Positions 53,652 to 63,808 are shown, counted from the stretch's first letter. The stretch is 64,000 nucleotides of DNA from CAZHCG01 sp046484285 (GCA_046484285.1 JAWOBP010000209.1:4793-68792), one strand, 5' to 3'. The notes: a model not told the origin generated them from the sequence alone. Program-made: numbers and translations.

Positions 53652-54511
53652 ATCGGCCTCCGCACCGCGACCGCTCCCCAGCCTTCCCGATCCCGCCGCT
53701 CCCTCTCCTCGAAGCCCGGCCACAGCTCCAGACAGGGGTTCACCTGGTCGACCAGCAGACCGCTGAGCAGCGCCTCTCCTCCCGGCGCGACGAGCCGGGC
53801 GATCCGCTCGGCGCAATCGCGAAACACCGGCAGCTCCAGGTTGGCCAGCACCAACGGCCAGCCGCCGGAGACCTCCCGGGGATCGGCACATCGCACCGAG
53901 ACGATCTCCTCCACTCGGTTGACCCGCAGGTTCTCCTCGGCCGCGCGCACCGCCTCGGGATCGTTATCGATTCCCTCCACGAGCCCGGCGCCGAGCTTGG
54001 CCGCCGCCACGGCCAGGACTCCGGATCCGGTCCCCACGTCCAGCACCCGCAACGGAAGATCCGCGCTCAACGCCCTGGCCTCGATCATCTCCAGCACCAG
54101 GCGGGTGGTGGCGTGGCCGCCGGTGCCGAACGCCGCTCCCGGGTCGATGACGATCACCTCGCGCCGATCGTCGGACGGCTCCATCCAGGGCGTCACCACG
54201 CGCAGAATCTCGAGCTCCACAGGCGAGAAGAACTCCCGCCAACCGACGCTCCAGCCATCGTCGACCACCTCGATCGCCTCGACCCGGGCGGCCGGCTCCA
54301 GGCGCGAGATCTCCTCCGCGACCCGGTCGCGAATCCGGGCCTCTTCGAAACCCGCGCGCAGCTCGCTCGTCTCCCCCGCTCCGGCCGAGAGCGTGTCTCG
54401 ATCCCGCACCTCCACCGAATCCGCGCCGCGCTCCCACAGCTCCCAGCACAGATCGTCGGCCCGATCGACGTCGGTGTGCACCACCAGGCAAGGCCAGGCG
54501 TCACGCTTCAT
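53648..54511 (-). CDS. prmA: Ribosomal protein L11 methyltransferase
   Basis: 287 residues. Family motif DPGAAFGTGGHATTRL and SAM motif VLDVGTGSGVLAVAAAKLGA are intact. The motif after the SAM domain reads NLEL instead of the usual NIL/NIV, a minor variant. The start overlaps the giant TPR A stop by ATGA. prmA-rsmE adjacency is common in bacteria. Confidence 0.92.
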   Translation of the reverse strand: MKRDAWPCLVVHTDVDRADDLCWELWERGADSVEVRDRDTLSAGAGETSELRAGFEEARIRDRVAEEISRLEPAARVEAIEVVDDGWSVGWREFFSPVELEILRVVTPWMEPSDDRREVIVIDPGAAFGTGGHATTRLVLEMIEARALSADLPLRVLDVGTGSGVLAVAAAKLGAGLVEGIDNDPEAVRAAEENLRVNRVEEIVSVRCADPREVSGGWPLVLANLELPVFRDCAERIARLVAPGGEALLSGLLVDQVNPCLELWPGFEERERRDREGWGAVAVRRPI

Positions 54512-57500
54512 CTTCCGCTTTTCCGGCGCCGGAGCGTCTCGGCCAGCCGCCGCGCCTGGTCGCGCTCTCCCCCTTCGAGAGCGGGCATCGCCTGGTCCAG
54601 CAGCTCGACGATATCCGCGTCCGGCCAGGCGCGCGTCTCGGCCAACGCCGCGGCGAGCCTGTAGAGGCGCCTGGCCGTCAGGTCGTATCCGGGCGCCACC
54701 AGCCGCACCCGCTCCAGGCTGCGCGCCACCGCGTGCAGGTCGCCCAGCAGCCAGGCGCTGTCGGCCAGCCCGAGCAGCACTTCCGGGTTGTCCGGGTCCT
54801 CGTCGGCCGCCTGCGAGAACCAGTGATGCGCGCGTCCGGGATCGGACAGCGCGTCCAGGTGCAGGCGACCGACCACGGCCAGGTGCGCCGCGCTGGGCCG
54901 ATCACCGATCATGTACGCCAGGCGGGCGAGCACCTCGGCCTGGCTGCGGGAGTCGCCCTGCCGCTCGTAGACCTGGGCCAGCAGCTCCAGCGCCTGGGGA
55001 TCTCCGCCCGCGACGCGATCCGCCAGCTCCAGCAGCTCGCGCGCGGCGTCGCCGTCCCCGAGCCTCATCTGCGCCAGGCCCAGGCGACGGTAGACGACCG
55101 GCTTTATCGATCGATCGCCCACTCTCGCGAGCAGGCGATCGGTCAGCGCGGCCAGATCGCGATCGCTTTCGGGATCGGTCGCGACGCGCGCCAGCCCCTC
55201 GGCGGCCGGGACCGGAATCGGATCGCCGGAGACCAGCTCCAGGTATCGATCGCGCGCTTCGGAGATACGGCCGAGATGCTCCGCGGCCCTCGCCCGCCAG
55301 AGTCGCAGATCCTGGTCGTCCGACTCCTCGGGCAGGCGCTGCAGGCGGCCGTCCAGCTCGCGCCACTGCTGCCGCCCGACGTAGAGACCGGCCAGCGCGC
55401 GGTTGGCGCGCGGCTCGTCTGGCACGGCCCTCGTCGCGCGCCGGTAGCACTCCTCGGCTCCGTTCTCGTCTCCGAGCTTGTCCTCGAGCAGGTTCCCCAA
55501 GGCGACCGCCAGCCGAGCGGTCTCCGCCGCCGGAATCCCGCTCTCGAGGCGGGTGCGCAGGCGCTCGGCCAGGCTCTCCCAGTCTCCCCTGCGCTCCAGG
55601 ATGCTTTGCATCCGCGCCCAGGGGCCGCTGTCGGCGGGGCGCAGGTCGAGCATCGCGTCCAGACCCTGAACCGCCTCCATCTCCCGTCCCCGGGCCAGAT
55701 CCAGCTCGACGCGAGCCTCCAGCACGGCCCAGTGATCCTCGACATCCAGTACCTTCTCCACGCCCGCCAGGCGGTCCAGCAGCCCGCCGAGCTCCTTTCC
55801 GTCGGAGGCCGGATCCAGCAGCCCCACCAGCGCTGCGATCCAGTTGGGATCCGGGTTGAGCTCCACCCCCCGCCGCCAGAACTCGCGCGCTCTTTCGATG
55901 TCCCCGTCCTGGGCGGCGAGGCGGGCCGCCCGCGCCTGGTGGACCCCGTCCGCGTCGCCGCTTCGCGCGATCTCGCCGGCGATGCGCGCGGCCTCCTTCA
56001 CGTCGCCGCGCCGCTCCAGCAGCTCGGCGAGGACCTCCATCTCGGGAGGGGAGAGCCCCTCGGCCCGGTGCGCGGCCAGCAGATCCTCGGCGGCGCCGCC
56101 CGGCTCTCCCAGCCGCGTGCGACGAATCGCCGCGCGGCGCCTGAGCAGGCCGGCTCGCTCCTCCCCGCCGGTGCCCTCCATCGCCAGAGTCAGCATCTCC
56201 TCGGCCAGCGGCCAGCGCCCTCCCGCAGCCGAAGCGTCCGCCGCCGCCCGCACCAGCTCGCGATCCTGCGGGCGTAGCCGGGCCGCGGCAACCAGGTCTT
56301 CCAGACCCTCGGCCGGATCTCCGGTCGCTTCGCTGCGTGCAGCCGCCCGGCGCGCAAGCAGCTCGGCGCGCTCCTCGTCGGAGCCCGTCAGCTCGAGACG
56401 TCTGCCCAGCACTGCGACGAGCTGACGTCGATCGCCCTCCGCTTCCAGCAGCCGTGCCAGCTCGTCCAGGTGCTCGACCCGATCCGGCTCGAGGCCGACG
56501 ATCCGACGCCAGCTGGAAATCGCCTCCAGAGACCGGCCGGCCCGCTCCAGGGCCCCGGCTCGAAGCTTTTCCAGATCCACGGAGCGTCGCGACTCGGGAA
56601 TCCTTTTCACCAGCTGTGCCGCCTCTTCCCAGGCCTGTCGCTCGACCGCGTCCGCCGCCACCCTGGCCAGCACCTCGCCATTGCTCGCATCCGCCTCCAG
56701 CGCGCGGCGCAACAGCTCGCTCGAATGATCGGCGGCACTGGCCGCGGCGGCGAGGTCGGCCGCCCGCACCAAAAACGCCGCCGCCTCCCTCGGCTCGGAG
56801 ACCGCCGCCCGCGCCTCCAGGCAGCGCACCCGCACAGCCAGATCTCCGAGCTGCGAAGCGATCTCCAGCGCTCGCGAAGCGATCTCCAGCGCCCGCCGCG
56901 AAGGCGCCTCCCCTTCGATCTCCGCCAGCAGGGCGTCGACCGCCTCGCGGGGCGCCGCCAGTGGGCCGGACAGCAGCTCGGCCAGGCTCATCACGATCCG
57001 GTTCCGCTCGCCGGCGTCCCGCTCGCGTTCCAGCATCCCCTGGAGATGATCGGCCAGCTCGCCCCAGCGCGAGGCTTCCCGCAGCTGATCGGCGAGCGCC
57101 GCGGCGACTCTCGGATCGTCGCCGCCGACCTCGCGCGCGCGGCGCAGCATCGCCAGCGCCGACTCGACGTCGCCCCGCAGCTCGCGATGGATCCGCGCCA
57201 GCTCCAGCAGCCGCTCGATCTCCGCACGCGGGTCGGGCTCGGCGCGCGACTCGAGCAGCCTCGCCAGCTCGTCGTGGCGACCGGCCAGCTCCAGCTCCGC
57301 GGCCAGCTCCGCGCGCGCCTCGGCGTCGCCTTTCGCCAGCTCGCCCAGCACCTCGATCGCCTCGTCGCGGCGACCGGATCGTTTGAGCGCGGCGGCCAGC
57401 ATCTGGGCCGTCTCCTTCTCGGGCGCGATCGACTGCGCCCGGCGCAGGGCCTCGGCCGCGCTGCCGTGCTGCCCCTCGGCCGAGAAGAAGTCGGCCGCCC

Positions 57501-60500
57501 TCTTGAGGTCGGCAATCGCATCCTCGCCGTCGCCGGCGGTGCGGACCAGCAGATCGGCGAGCTGAGCGCGGTCGCCGGTCGACTCCACGATATCCACCAA
57601 CTCGTCGCGCGCGCCGGGATAGGCCGGATCGATCTGCACGATCTCTTCCAGGATCTCCCGCGCCGCCGCTGTGTCACGAACCTCGCTGCGCCGCACGCGG
57701 GCGGCCATCAGCAGCAGCTCCTTGGCCTTTTCCTCGTCGACATTCTCGGCGACGCGCTCCAGCGTGCCGGCCGCCTGCTCGGCGCGCCCCAGGAAGAGCA
57801 ACGCCTTGGCCGCGATCAGGGCCGAGCGGGCTCGCAGGGAAGCGGGCCCGGAGCCGGCGGCCGTCGCCGCCTCCAGCGCCCGCTCGTGGTCCCCGGTCTT
57901 GAGAGCCGCCTCGGCCTCCCCCAGCGCGGCGAGGTGCTCGCCCTCGGTCTCCACTCCCCGCTCGCGCCGCGCCGCGGCGAACAGGTCACGCGCCGCGTCG
58001 GGGTTGTCCGCCTCGGTGAACAGCTCGGCCATCTCCAGAAGCGCGCCCCGCCTCGAATCCGGCGGAAGGTCGGGCAGTGCCTCGCGCAGCAGCGAAGCGG
58101 CCCGGTTGGTGTGACCGGCGGCGGCCAGCAGCCGCGACCTCTCCGCCAGGGCGAGCGCCGCCTCCTCGCCACGCCCGGCCTTTCTCAGGCTGCGGGCCAG
58201 CGAGTCGAGCTCGCCCTCCAGCTCCTCGCTCCTGCCCAGACGCCGCAGGGCATCGACCAGAGCGCGGCGAGCCTCCACCAGCTCGGGCCTGCTTTCCAGC
58301 GCTCCTCGCAACCAGCCGACGGCCGCGCCGGGGTTCTGGAAGTCGTCCAGCTCCAGCGTCCCGATCTCTGCGGCCATCTCGCTGCGCGTTTCGGGATCGT
58401 CGACGCTGTCGAGCCGCTCCAGCAGCAAGCCGCGCAGCCGCGCCTTCTCACCGGCGCCCCGGCTGGCGCGAATCAGCTCGTCGACTATCTCGAGCCGCCG
58501 GGGAAATCGCTCGCGGGCGGCCTCCAACGTCGAGAGGGCCGCCGAAAACGCCCCCGCCTCGATACGGGCACGAGCCAGGGCCAGCACTGTGTCCGCGGTC
58601 GGCTCCTCGGCCAGCACCCGCTCCAGCTCTTCGGTCAGCTCGGCCCAGCGGCCCTGCCGCTCGAGCAGGCCGAGATGCGTCCTTTGCGCTCCCTCGGCCG
58701 ACTCCTCGTGGCGCGACGCCTCGGCGAGCCAGGGCTCGGCCGCGGCCGGCGCCTCCAACTCCTCCAGGTAGATTCTCGCCAGCTCCAGCGCGGCCATCCC
58801 GCGGTGGAAACCATCCTCCACCGACTCGCCTCCGCGCAGGGACTGCTCCAGCACGTTCGCCGCCTCCGCGTGCCTGCCGCACGCCTCGAGGGCGCCCGCC
58901 AGCCGGCGCAGTCGCTCCGGAACGCGCGGACCGATCTCGATCGCCTTGCGGTACCTGGGCACGGCCAGCCGCGGCTCGCCGCCTCGAGCCCAGGCATCCG
59001 CGATCGAAGCACAGGCGCGAGCCGCCCCGGCCGTATCCCCCCGCTCTTCGCAGCGCCGCTCCAGGCGCTCGTAGCCGCTGATCGCGCGCTCCGCCTCCCC
59101 GCTGCGCGCCAGGGCATCGGCCAACCCCCAGGCGAAGGACAGATCGTCGGGATTGGCCAATGTGGCCCGCTCGAAATGCCGCACCGCGCGCTCGGCGTCT
59201 CCCAGCTCCTCGAGCATGATTCGTCCGGCCCGGCCGTGGGCCTCCCCCCGAGTGCCTGGGCTTTTGTGGATCGCGATCCAGCGCTGGATCAAGCGCTCGA
59301 CCGTTTCTGATTCTCCGAGCGCCGCGCGCGTGCGGACCAGCTCCAGCAACGCGTCCGGATCGTCCCGTCGCGCGGCCAGCGCGCGGTCGAGCCAGTCCGC
59401 CGCCGCCGCCGGATCGCTCTCGGACAGCAGGCGGCCAATCCGCAGGCCGGCGGCCAGCCTCTCCAGCGCGCAACCCCGCTCGAACAGCTGCTCGAGAAAA
59501 CGCACCTCGCCGGCGGCGTCCCCTGAAAGCGCCCCGATCTGGGCCAGCACCGCCAGCAGGCCGTTTTGGGACTCGTCGCGCTCGAATGCCTCCATCGCCA
59601 GGGCGCGGGCGCTCTCGCGCAAATCGGGAGAGACGGCGTCGATCATCGCCAGTCGCTCGGCGACGATCGCGTTGTCCGGCTCCTGCTCCAACAGTCGCGC
59701 GTACGCCTTGCGCGCGTCCTGCGGTTCCCCCCGCGCGAGCCGATCATCTCCCGGCCGGGTGAGGCGCGCCTCCTCGAGCTTGCGCAGGCGGGCGATGCCG
59801 ATCTCGCGCCTGCTCTCGTCTTGTGTGGATCTCGCCAGCTCCGCATCGCGGTAGTCCAGCTCCGCTCGATCGGCGACCAGCTCCAGGCGATGGAGAATCA
59901 CGCTCCCGTGGTCCGGCAGCCTCCACCCGCGACGCGGCAGGATCTCGATCAGGGCCGACTTGACCGGGTCCGGGGGGCGCAGCTCCAGGCCGTCGATCTC
60001 GGCGCCCCGCAGCTCGCCGATACAGGCCAGCACGGCGACCAGCAGCGGAGCCGGCAAGGGGCCGTAGGCGCGCGCATCGTCGATCAACAGGGAGGGAACG
60101 CGCTCCCCGGTCGAGGGCAGCAGCCGAAAGCTGAAAGGCACGCGCCCACCCTCGGGACCGTAGCTCGACAGCACCGAGACGAACTCCCTTTCGAAGGCCA
60201 GCTTCGATTCCCCGATCCAGGACCCCGGTCTGGCCCGCGCGCCGAGCAGCTTCTCCAACTCGTCGAGACCGAGGGAGACGACCATGCGGGCCAGCGACAG
60301 GCGGCGACTGCGCAGCCCCCGAACACCGGCGGTGACGTCGAAGGGAAACGAGATGCTGGGAATCGCCAGCTCGAGCAGGTCGACGGAGGCTGCCTGCGAG
60401 ACCCGTTCCCCCTGCAGGCGCAGTATTCCACGCCCGCCGGAGAAATGCAGGGAGAACCCGTCGCTCTCGGGCTGCTGCCCCTCCTCGGGCTCCGGCGCGA

Positions 60501-60552
60501 ACTCGCTGCGCGAGTCCCGGGGCCCGACAACTCGTAGTCGTTTTCGAGTCAT
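54508..60552 (-). CDS. Giant TPR protein A (2014 residues)
   Basis: The largest gene of the window. An N-terminal ~250-residue domain (ILRLQGERVSQAASVDLLEL, then AIPSISFPFDVTAGVRGLRS) has beta-strand character and resembles the lead domain of long TPR proteins in Myxococcota (from memory, unverified). From about residue 265 to the end it is a TPR superhelix (e.g. HGRAGRIMLEELGDAERAVR, FERATLANPDDLSFAWGLA). No signal peptide, no catalytic motif. It is the first gene of the minus-strand train and should be expressed with prmA and rsmE. The start ATG 60552 faces the divergent outer-membrane-like gene. Confidence 0.85.
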   Translation of the reverse strand: MTRKRLRVVGPRDSRSEFAPEPEEGQQPESDGFSLHFSGGRGILRLQGERVSQAASVDLLELAIPSISFPFDVTAGVRGLRSRRLSLARMVVSLGLDELEKLLGARARPGSWIGESKLAFEREFVSVLSSYGPEGGRVPFSFRLLPSTGERVPSLLIDDARAYGPLPAPLLVAVLACIGELRGAEIDGLELRPPDPVKSALIEILPRRGWRLPDHGSVILHRLELVADRAELDYRDAELARSTQDESRREIGIARLRKLEEARLTRPGDDRLARGEPQDARKAYARLLEQEPDNAIVAERLAMIDAVSPDLRESARALAMEAFERDESQNGLLAVLAQIGALSGDAAGEVRFLEQLFERGCALERLAAGLRIGRLLSESDPAAAADWLDRALAARRDDPDALLELVRTRAALGESETVERLIQRWIAIHKSPGTRGEAHGRAGRIMLEELGDAERAVRHFERATLANPDDLSFAWGLADALARSGEAERAISGYERLERRCEERGDTAGAARACASIADAWARGGEPRLAVPRYRKAIEIGPRVPERLRRLAGALEACGRHAEAANVLEQSLRGGESVEDGFHRGMAALELARIYLEELEAPAAAEPWLAEASRHEESAEGAQRTHLGLLERQGRWAELTEELERVLAEEPTADTVLALARARIEAGAFSAALSTLEAARERFPRRLEIVDELIRASRGAGEKARLRGLLLERLDSVDDPETRSEMAAEIGTLELDDFQNPGAAVGWLRGALESRPELVEARRALVDALRRLGRSEELEGELDSLARSLRKAGRGEEAALALAERSRLLAAAGHTNRAASLLREALPDLPPDSRRGALLEMAELFTEADNPDAARDLFAAARRERGVETEGEHLAALGEAEAALKTGDHERALEAATAAGSGPASLRARSALIAAKALLFLGRAEQAAGTLERVAENVDEEKAKELLLMAARVRRSEVRDTAAAREILEEIVQIDPAYPGARDELVDIVESTGDRAQLADLLVRTAGDGEDAIADLKRAADFFSAEGQHGSAAEALRRAQSIAPEKETAQMLAAALKRSGRRDEAIEVLGELAKGDAEARAELAAELELAGRHDELARLLESRAEPDPRAEIERLLELARIHRELRGDVESALAMLRRAREVGGDDPRVAAALADQLREASRWGELADHLQGMLERERDAGERNRIVMSLAELLSGPLAAPREAVDALLAEIEGEAPSRRALEIASRALEIASQLGDLAVRVRCLEARAAVSEPREAAAFLVRAADLAAAASAADHSSELLRRALEADASNGEVLARVAADAVERQAWEEAAQLVKRIPESRRSVDLEKLRAGALERAGRSLEAISSWRRIVGLEPDRVEHLDELARLLEAEGDRRQLVAVLGRRLELTGSDEERAELLARRAAARSEATGDPAEGLEDLVAAARLRPQDRELVRAAADASAAGGRWPLAEEMLTLAMEGTGGEERAGLLRRRAAIRRTRLGEPGGAAEDLLAAHRAEGLSPPEMEVLAELLERRGDVKEAARIAGEIARSGDADGVHQARAARLAAQDGDIERAREFWRRGVELNPDPNWIAALVGLLDPASDGKELGGLLDRLAGVEKVLDVEDHWAVLEARVELDLARGREMEAVQGLDAMLDLRPADSGPWARMQSILERRGDWESLAERLRTRLESGIPAAETARLAVALGNLLEDKLGDENGAEECYRRATRAVPDEPRANRALAGLYVGRQQWRELDGRLQRLPEESDDQDLRLWRARAAEHLGRISEARDRYLELVSGDPIPVPAAEGLARVATDPESDRDLAALTDRLLARVGDRSIKPVVYRRLGLAQMRLGDGDAARELLELADRVAGGDPQALELLAQVYERQGDSRSQAEVLARLAYMIGDRPSAAHLAVVGRLHLDALSDPGRAHHWFSQAADEDPDNPEVLLGLADSAWLLGDLHAVARSLERVRLVAPGYDLTARRLYRLAAALAETRAWPDADIVELLDQAMPALEGGERDQARRLAETLRRRKSGR

Positions 60553-60566
60553 ATCTCGCGTCAGAT

Positions 60567-60583
60567 ATCGTATCTATCGTATC
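60567..60583. promoter_or_regulatory. Tandem octamers in the divergent promoter region
   Basis: ATCGTATC occurs at 60567-60574 and 60576-60583, 9 bases apart, in the 92-base gap that separates the giant TPR gene and the outer-membrane-like gene. It could be a regulator site; no known regulator is indicated. Confidence 0.3.
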
Positions 60584-60644
60584 ATCGGTTCTCACCGGGC
60601 CCCAACAAACTAACTGTCTCGGGTGTCCAGCACCACAAAGGGAA

Positions 60645-61640
60645 ATGACAGCCGACGAAAAACACTGGTCACCGATAGCCGCGGCGCTCACCGCCGCAGT
60701 CCTGCTGACGCCCGCCCCTCCGGCCCTCGCCGGCCCCCGGGACCGGGAAACCCCGGACGCGGACGAACAGGGACAGGGCTCCGCCCCCGGTCCCGACGCA
60801 ACCGACGGGCCGACCGCCCCGGATCCCGGAACCGTGCCCGCGCCCGCCGCGCCGCCGCCGCCCGGCTCCCCGCAGGCGCCCGCGGGACCGACCCGCGCGG
60901 CGGTCGGACCTCCCCCTCTGCCGGAGGGCGGCTCCACTGCCGCGCCTCCGGTTTACAAAAAGGACCCGCGCGACGGAATGGACATGGGGTTCGATATCGG
61001 TGCCGGCCTCCTGGAGTTCTTCCATCTGGATGTCGCCTTGCTGATATCGCGCGAGTGGGTCGTCGGAATCGGCGGGGGATCCTTTCCCATCGATCGCGCC
61101 TTGAGCAAGGCGATGGGAACCGACGACCTCGAATCATCCGCGCAGAGTCACGGCTTCGAAATCACCGGCAAGGTCAGGACCAAGCTCGGCTCCGGTCGGC
61201 TCTTCGGTCGCTGGTTGCCCTGGAGCAAGCGCTTCTTCACCGAGGCGACCCTCGAGGTCTGGAGCCTGGAGGCGATGGCCAAGGGCGTGATCACGGACAC
61301 CGATGCGCAGGAAGATCTCTCGCTCGAGGCAACGGCACGCGTCTGGGTGCCGATGATCGGCCTGCACGCCGGCTGGCGCTTTCTGTGGGAGAACGGAGCG
61401 TTTCTCGATCTGGCGGGCGGGCTGAACCTGCTGCTCTCCCCCGGGGCGGAGGTCGAGCTGGGCGGATCTGCGATCGCGCAGCTCGAAGAGCTGGATCCCA
61501 GAGTGAGGGACACCGTCGAGAAAGCGCAGCGATTCATGAGCACGGCCCTCGAGGATGGGGCCAACCGCGTCGCGGTCGAAAAGATACGCATCTTCCCCAC
61601 CTTGGCGATTCGATTCGGCTGGGCCTTCGACTTCTGGTAG
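60645..61640 (+). CDS. Predicted outer-membrane beta-barrel protein with Pro-rich leader
   Basis: 331 residues. Sec signal ending ALAG, a Pro/Ala/Gly-rich low-complexity stretch (about 31-100), then about 220 residues of alternating hydrophobic/polar strands (FEITGKVRTKLGSGRLFGRW, FFTEATLEVWSLEAM) ending in RFGWAFDFW. A final Trp is the usual end of outer-membrane barrels. No family was recognised. ATG 60645 follows AAAGGGAA. It lies divergent to TPR A and 11 bases before the HEAT-cyclophilin gene. Confidence 0.65.
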   Translation: MTADEKHWSPIAAALTAAVLLTPAPPALAGPRDRETPDADEQGQGSAPGPDATDGPTAPDPGTVPAPAAPPPPGSPQAPAGPTRAAVGPPPLPEGGSTAAPPVYKKDPRDGMDMGFDIGAGLLEFFHLDVALLISREWVVGIGGGSFPIDRALSKAMGTDDLESSAQSHGFEITGKVRTKLGSGRLFGRWLPWSKRFFTEATLEVWSLEAMAKGVITDTDAQEDLSLEATARVWVPMIGLHAGWRFLWENGAFLDLAGGLNLLLSPGAEVELGGSAIAQLEELDPRVRDTVEKAQRFMSTALEDGANRVAVEKIRIFPTLAIRFGWAFDFW

Positions 61641-61651
61641 GTTCGACCCCG

Positions 61652-63781
61652 ATGCCGATTTCGAAATCCGGATCATCTCGCGGAAAGGCAGCACTGCTCG
61701 CGGCGTTGATCGCCGTCTCGTGCGGGGGAAACGCCAAGCGCGGCGAGCTGCGCGTCGTAGGCTCGCAAAAGCCGCCGCATCCCCTGGCCCTGATCGACCG
61801 CGCCGAGGACGACCGCCGCACGGGCGCGGCCCTGCTGGACCTGGTCGAGCACCCAGATTCCGAGGTGCGTTCCAGGCTCGCAATCGCCCTGGGCCGAATC
61901 GGCGACCCGCTCTCGGCCGAGGCACTGGTTGGATTGGCCGGCGATCACGTGCCCCGAATACGCCGGGACGCCCTGTTCTCCTTGGGGCTGCTGGACGAGG
62001 TGCCGGAAAACGCGAGGCGGCTGCTCGTCGAGCGGATCGACGCGGGCGCACCGGTGCGGGAGCGCCTGCTCGCGATCGACGCGCTGGGGCGCCTGAGCTC
62101 GGAGGACGTCGTGCCGCCGCTGATCACCGAGCTGTCCGATGATTCCGCAGAAATCCGCGCCGCAGCGCTGGGCGCGCTCGGTCGTCTGGGCCGCGGCGGG
62201 ATCGATCTGGAAAAGGCCGCGCGCCGCTCCGTCGAGCTGCTGGAAGACGACAACAGGCAGGTGCGCTTCGCCGCCGCCTTCGCCCTGTACGGCGCCGCCA
62301 CCTCGTCTCCGCTGCGGCCGCAAGCGGTGGAGGCGCTGCTCGGAGTTGCGACGAGCGATGACAATTCCGACGTGCGGGCCTACGCCTTTTGCGCCCTGGC
62401 CCGCTGCGGCGAGATCGACGAGGAAATGCTGGGCGCCGCGCTGAAGGACACCGACTGGCGGGTTCGAGCGACGGCGATCGTCTCTCTGGGCCTGCAGAAA
62501 GAGGAGCACCGCTGCCCGCTGGCGGCGCGGGCCCTCGCTTTTGTAGCCGAGAGTCTCGAAAAAGATCCCGCGTGGATATCGGGTCCGGCCGCGCAGACCG
62601 CAATCGCGGGGCTCGAGATCGCTCTTTCCTGTCCGCCCGCCGAGAGACCGTCCCGAGCTGCGAAGCGCATCGAGCGGGCCATCGAGGGCTCGGGCGAAAA
62701 CCTCACGGCCGGCGCGGCGCGCGTTTTCTGCCTGGCGCGCGCGCTGGGAGGATCACCCGACGCCGCGGTCATCGCCTGCGACAGGGAACGGCCCCACGTG
62801 GGAAAGCGCGTCCTGATCGAGCGCATCGCGAGCTCGCCGCCGCTCGAACCCGGATACCCGGAGCTGTTGTCCTCGATGGCGGAGGATCCGGATCCGCGCG
62901 TGGCCTGTGCGGCGATCCGCGCGTTGGCGGGCCTTGGCGATCCCGAGGCGATCGACGCGGTGATCGCCGCAACCGGAGCCGACCGAGCGCTGGTCGCGAC
63001 AGCGGCGCTGGACGCGATCGCCACCCATCCCGAGACGTTCGCAGCCGAAGAGAGGCTCGGCGCCACGCTGGAGTCGATCCGAAAAGCCGCTGCGCGCTTC
63101 GGGAGCTTCCAGCACGCGTGGGGAGCCCTGGTAGCCGCCGCGGGCGCCCTGCAAGCCACCGGCAGCTCCCGAGCCGAGCCCGTCCTGAAGAGGCTGGTGA
63201 CAGACAAACGCCCGCCGGTGCGCAGAGCGGCTCTGAAAGCCTATCGCTCGATCGACGGAATCGAAGCCCCCAAAGTCCTTCCGCCCACCCGACCCGCCAG
63301 GAGGGTGTCGCACGAGGAAAGACAGCGCTGGCGCCGCACCGACGCCACGGCAACCGTATACACCACCCGCGGCGCCTTCTCGATCGAGCTGTTCGGCAGG
63401 GTAGCGCCGTCCACGGTTGGCAGCTTCACCGATTTGGCCGAAGACGGCTACTTCGACGACACCGAAATCCACCGCGTCGTGCCCAACTTCGTGGTTCAGG
63501 CCGGCGACCCCACCGCCACGGGACTCGGAGATCCAGGCTACGCGCTGCGCTGCGAGGTCTCCCCTCGCGACTACCGCCGCGGCAGCGTGGGAATGGCGCT
63601 CGCCGGCAAGGACACGGGGGGATCGCAGTTTTTCGTGACGCTCTCGCCCCAGCCGCACCTGACCGGCGAGTACACGGTGTTCGGCGAGGTGACCGAAGGC
63701 ATGGACACGGTCGACCGCCTTTCAGAAGGAGAGAAAATAAAAAAAATCGAGATCCACAAGATCCAGTCTCAGACACGCTGA
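61652..63781 (+). CDS. HEAT-repeat lipoprotein with C-terminal cyclophilin-type PPIase
   Basis: 709 residues. Signal with lipobox AVSC (about residue 24), about 500 residues of HEAT repeats (e.g. DPDPRVACAAIRALAGLGDP), then a cyclophilin domain (about 565-700): HRVVPNFVVQAGDP with the catalytic Arg, GMALAGKDTGGSQFFVTLSP and HLTGEYTVFGEV. Most active-site positions are present, so it should be an active prolyl isomerase at the outer or inner membrane, perhaps an envelope chaperone for outer-membrane proteins. The upstream barrel-like protein could be a client or partner (inference). Confidence 0.88.
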   Translation: MPISKSGSSRGKAALLAALIAVSCGGNAKRGELRVVGSQKPPHPLALIDRAEDDRRTGAALLDLVEHPDSEVRSRLAIALGRIGDPLSAEALVGLAGDHVPRIRRDALFSLGLLDEVPENARRLLVERIDAGAPVRERLLAIDALGRLSSEDVVPPLITELSDDSAEIRAAALGALGRLGRGGIDLEKAARRSVELLEDDNRQVRFAAAFALYGAATSSPLRPQAVEALLGVATSDDNSDVRAYAFCALARCGEIDEEMLGAALKDTDWRVRATAIVSLGLQKEEHRCPLAARALAFVAESLEKDPAWISGPAAQTAIAGLEIALSCPPAERPSRAAKRIERAIEGSGENLTAGAARVFCLARALGGSPDAAVIACDRERPHVGKRVLIERIASSPPLEPGYPELLSSMAEDPDPRVACAAIRALAGLGDPEAIDAVIAATGADRALVATAALDAIATHPETFAAEERLGATLESIRKAAARFGSFQHAWGALVAAAGALQATGSSRAEPVLKRLVTDKRPPVRRAALKAYRSIDGIEAPKVLPPTRPARRVSHEERQRWRRTDATATVYTTRGAFSIELFGRVAPSTVGSFTDLAEDGYFDDTEIHRVVPNFVVQAGDPTATGLGDPGYALRCEVSPRDYRRGSVGMALAGKDTGGSQFFVTLSPQPHLTGEYTVFGEVTEGMDTVDRLSEGEKIKKIEIHKIQSQTR

Positions 63782-63808
63782 CCGGCCCGGGTATCTGACA
63801 GCTTGACC

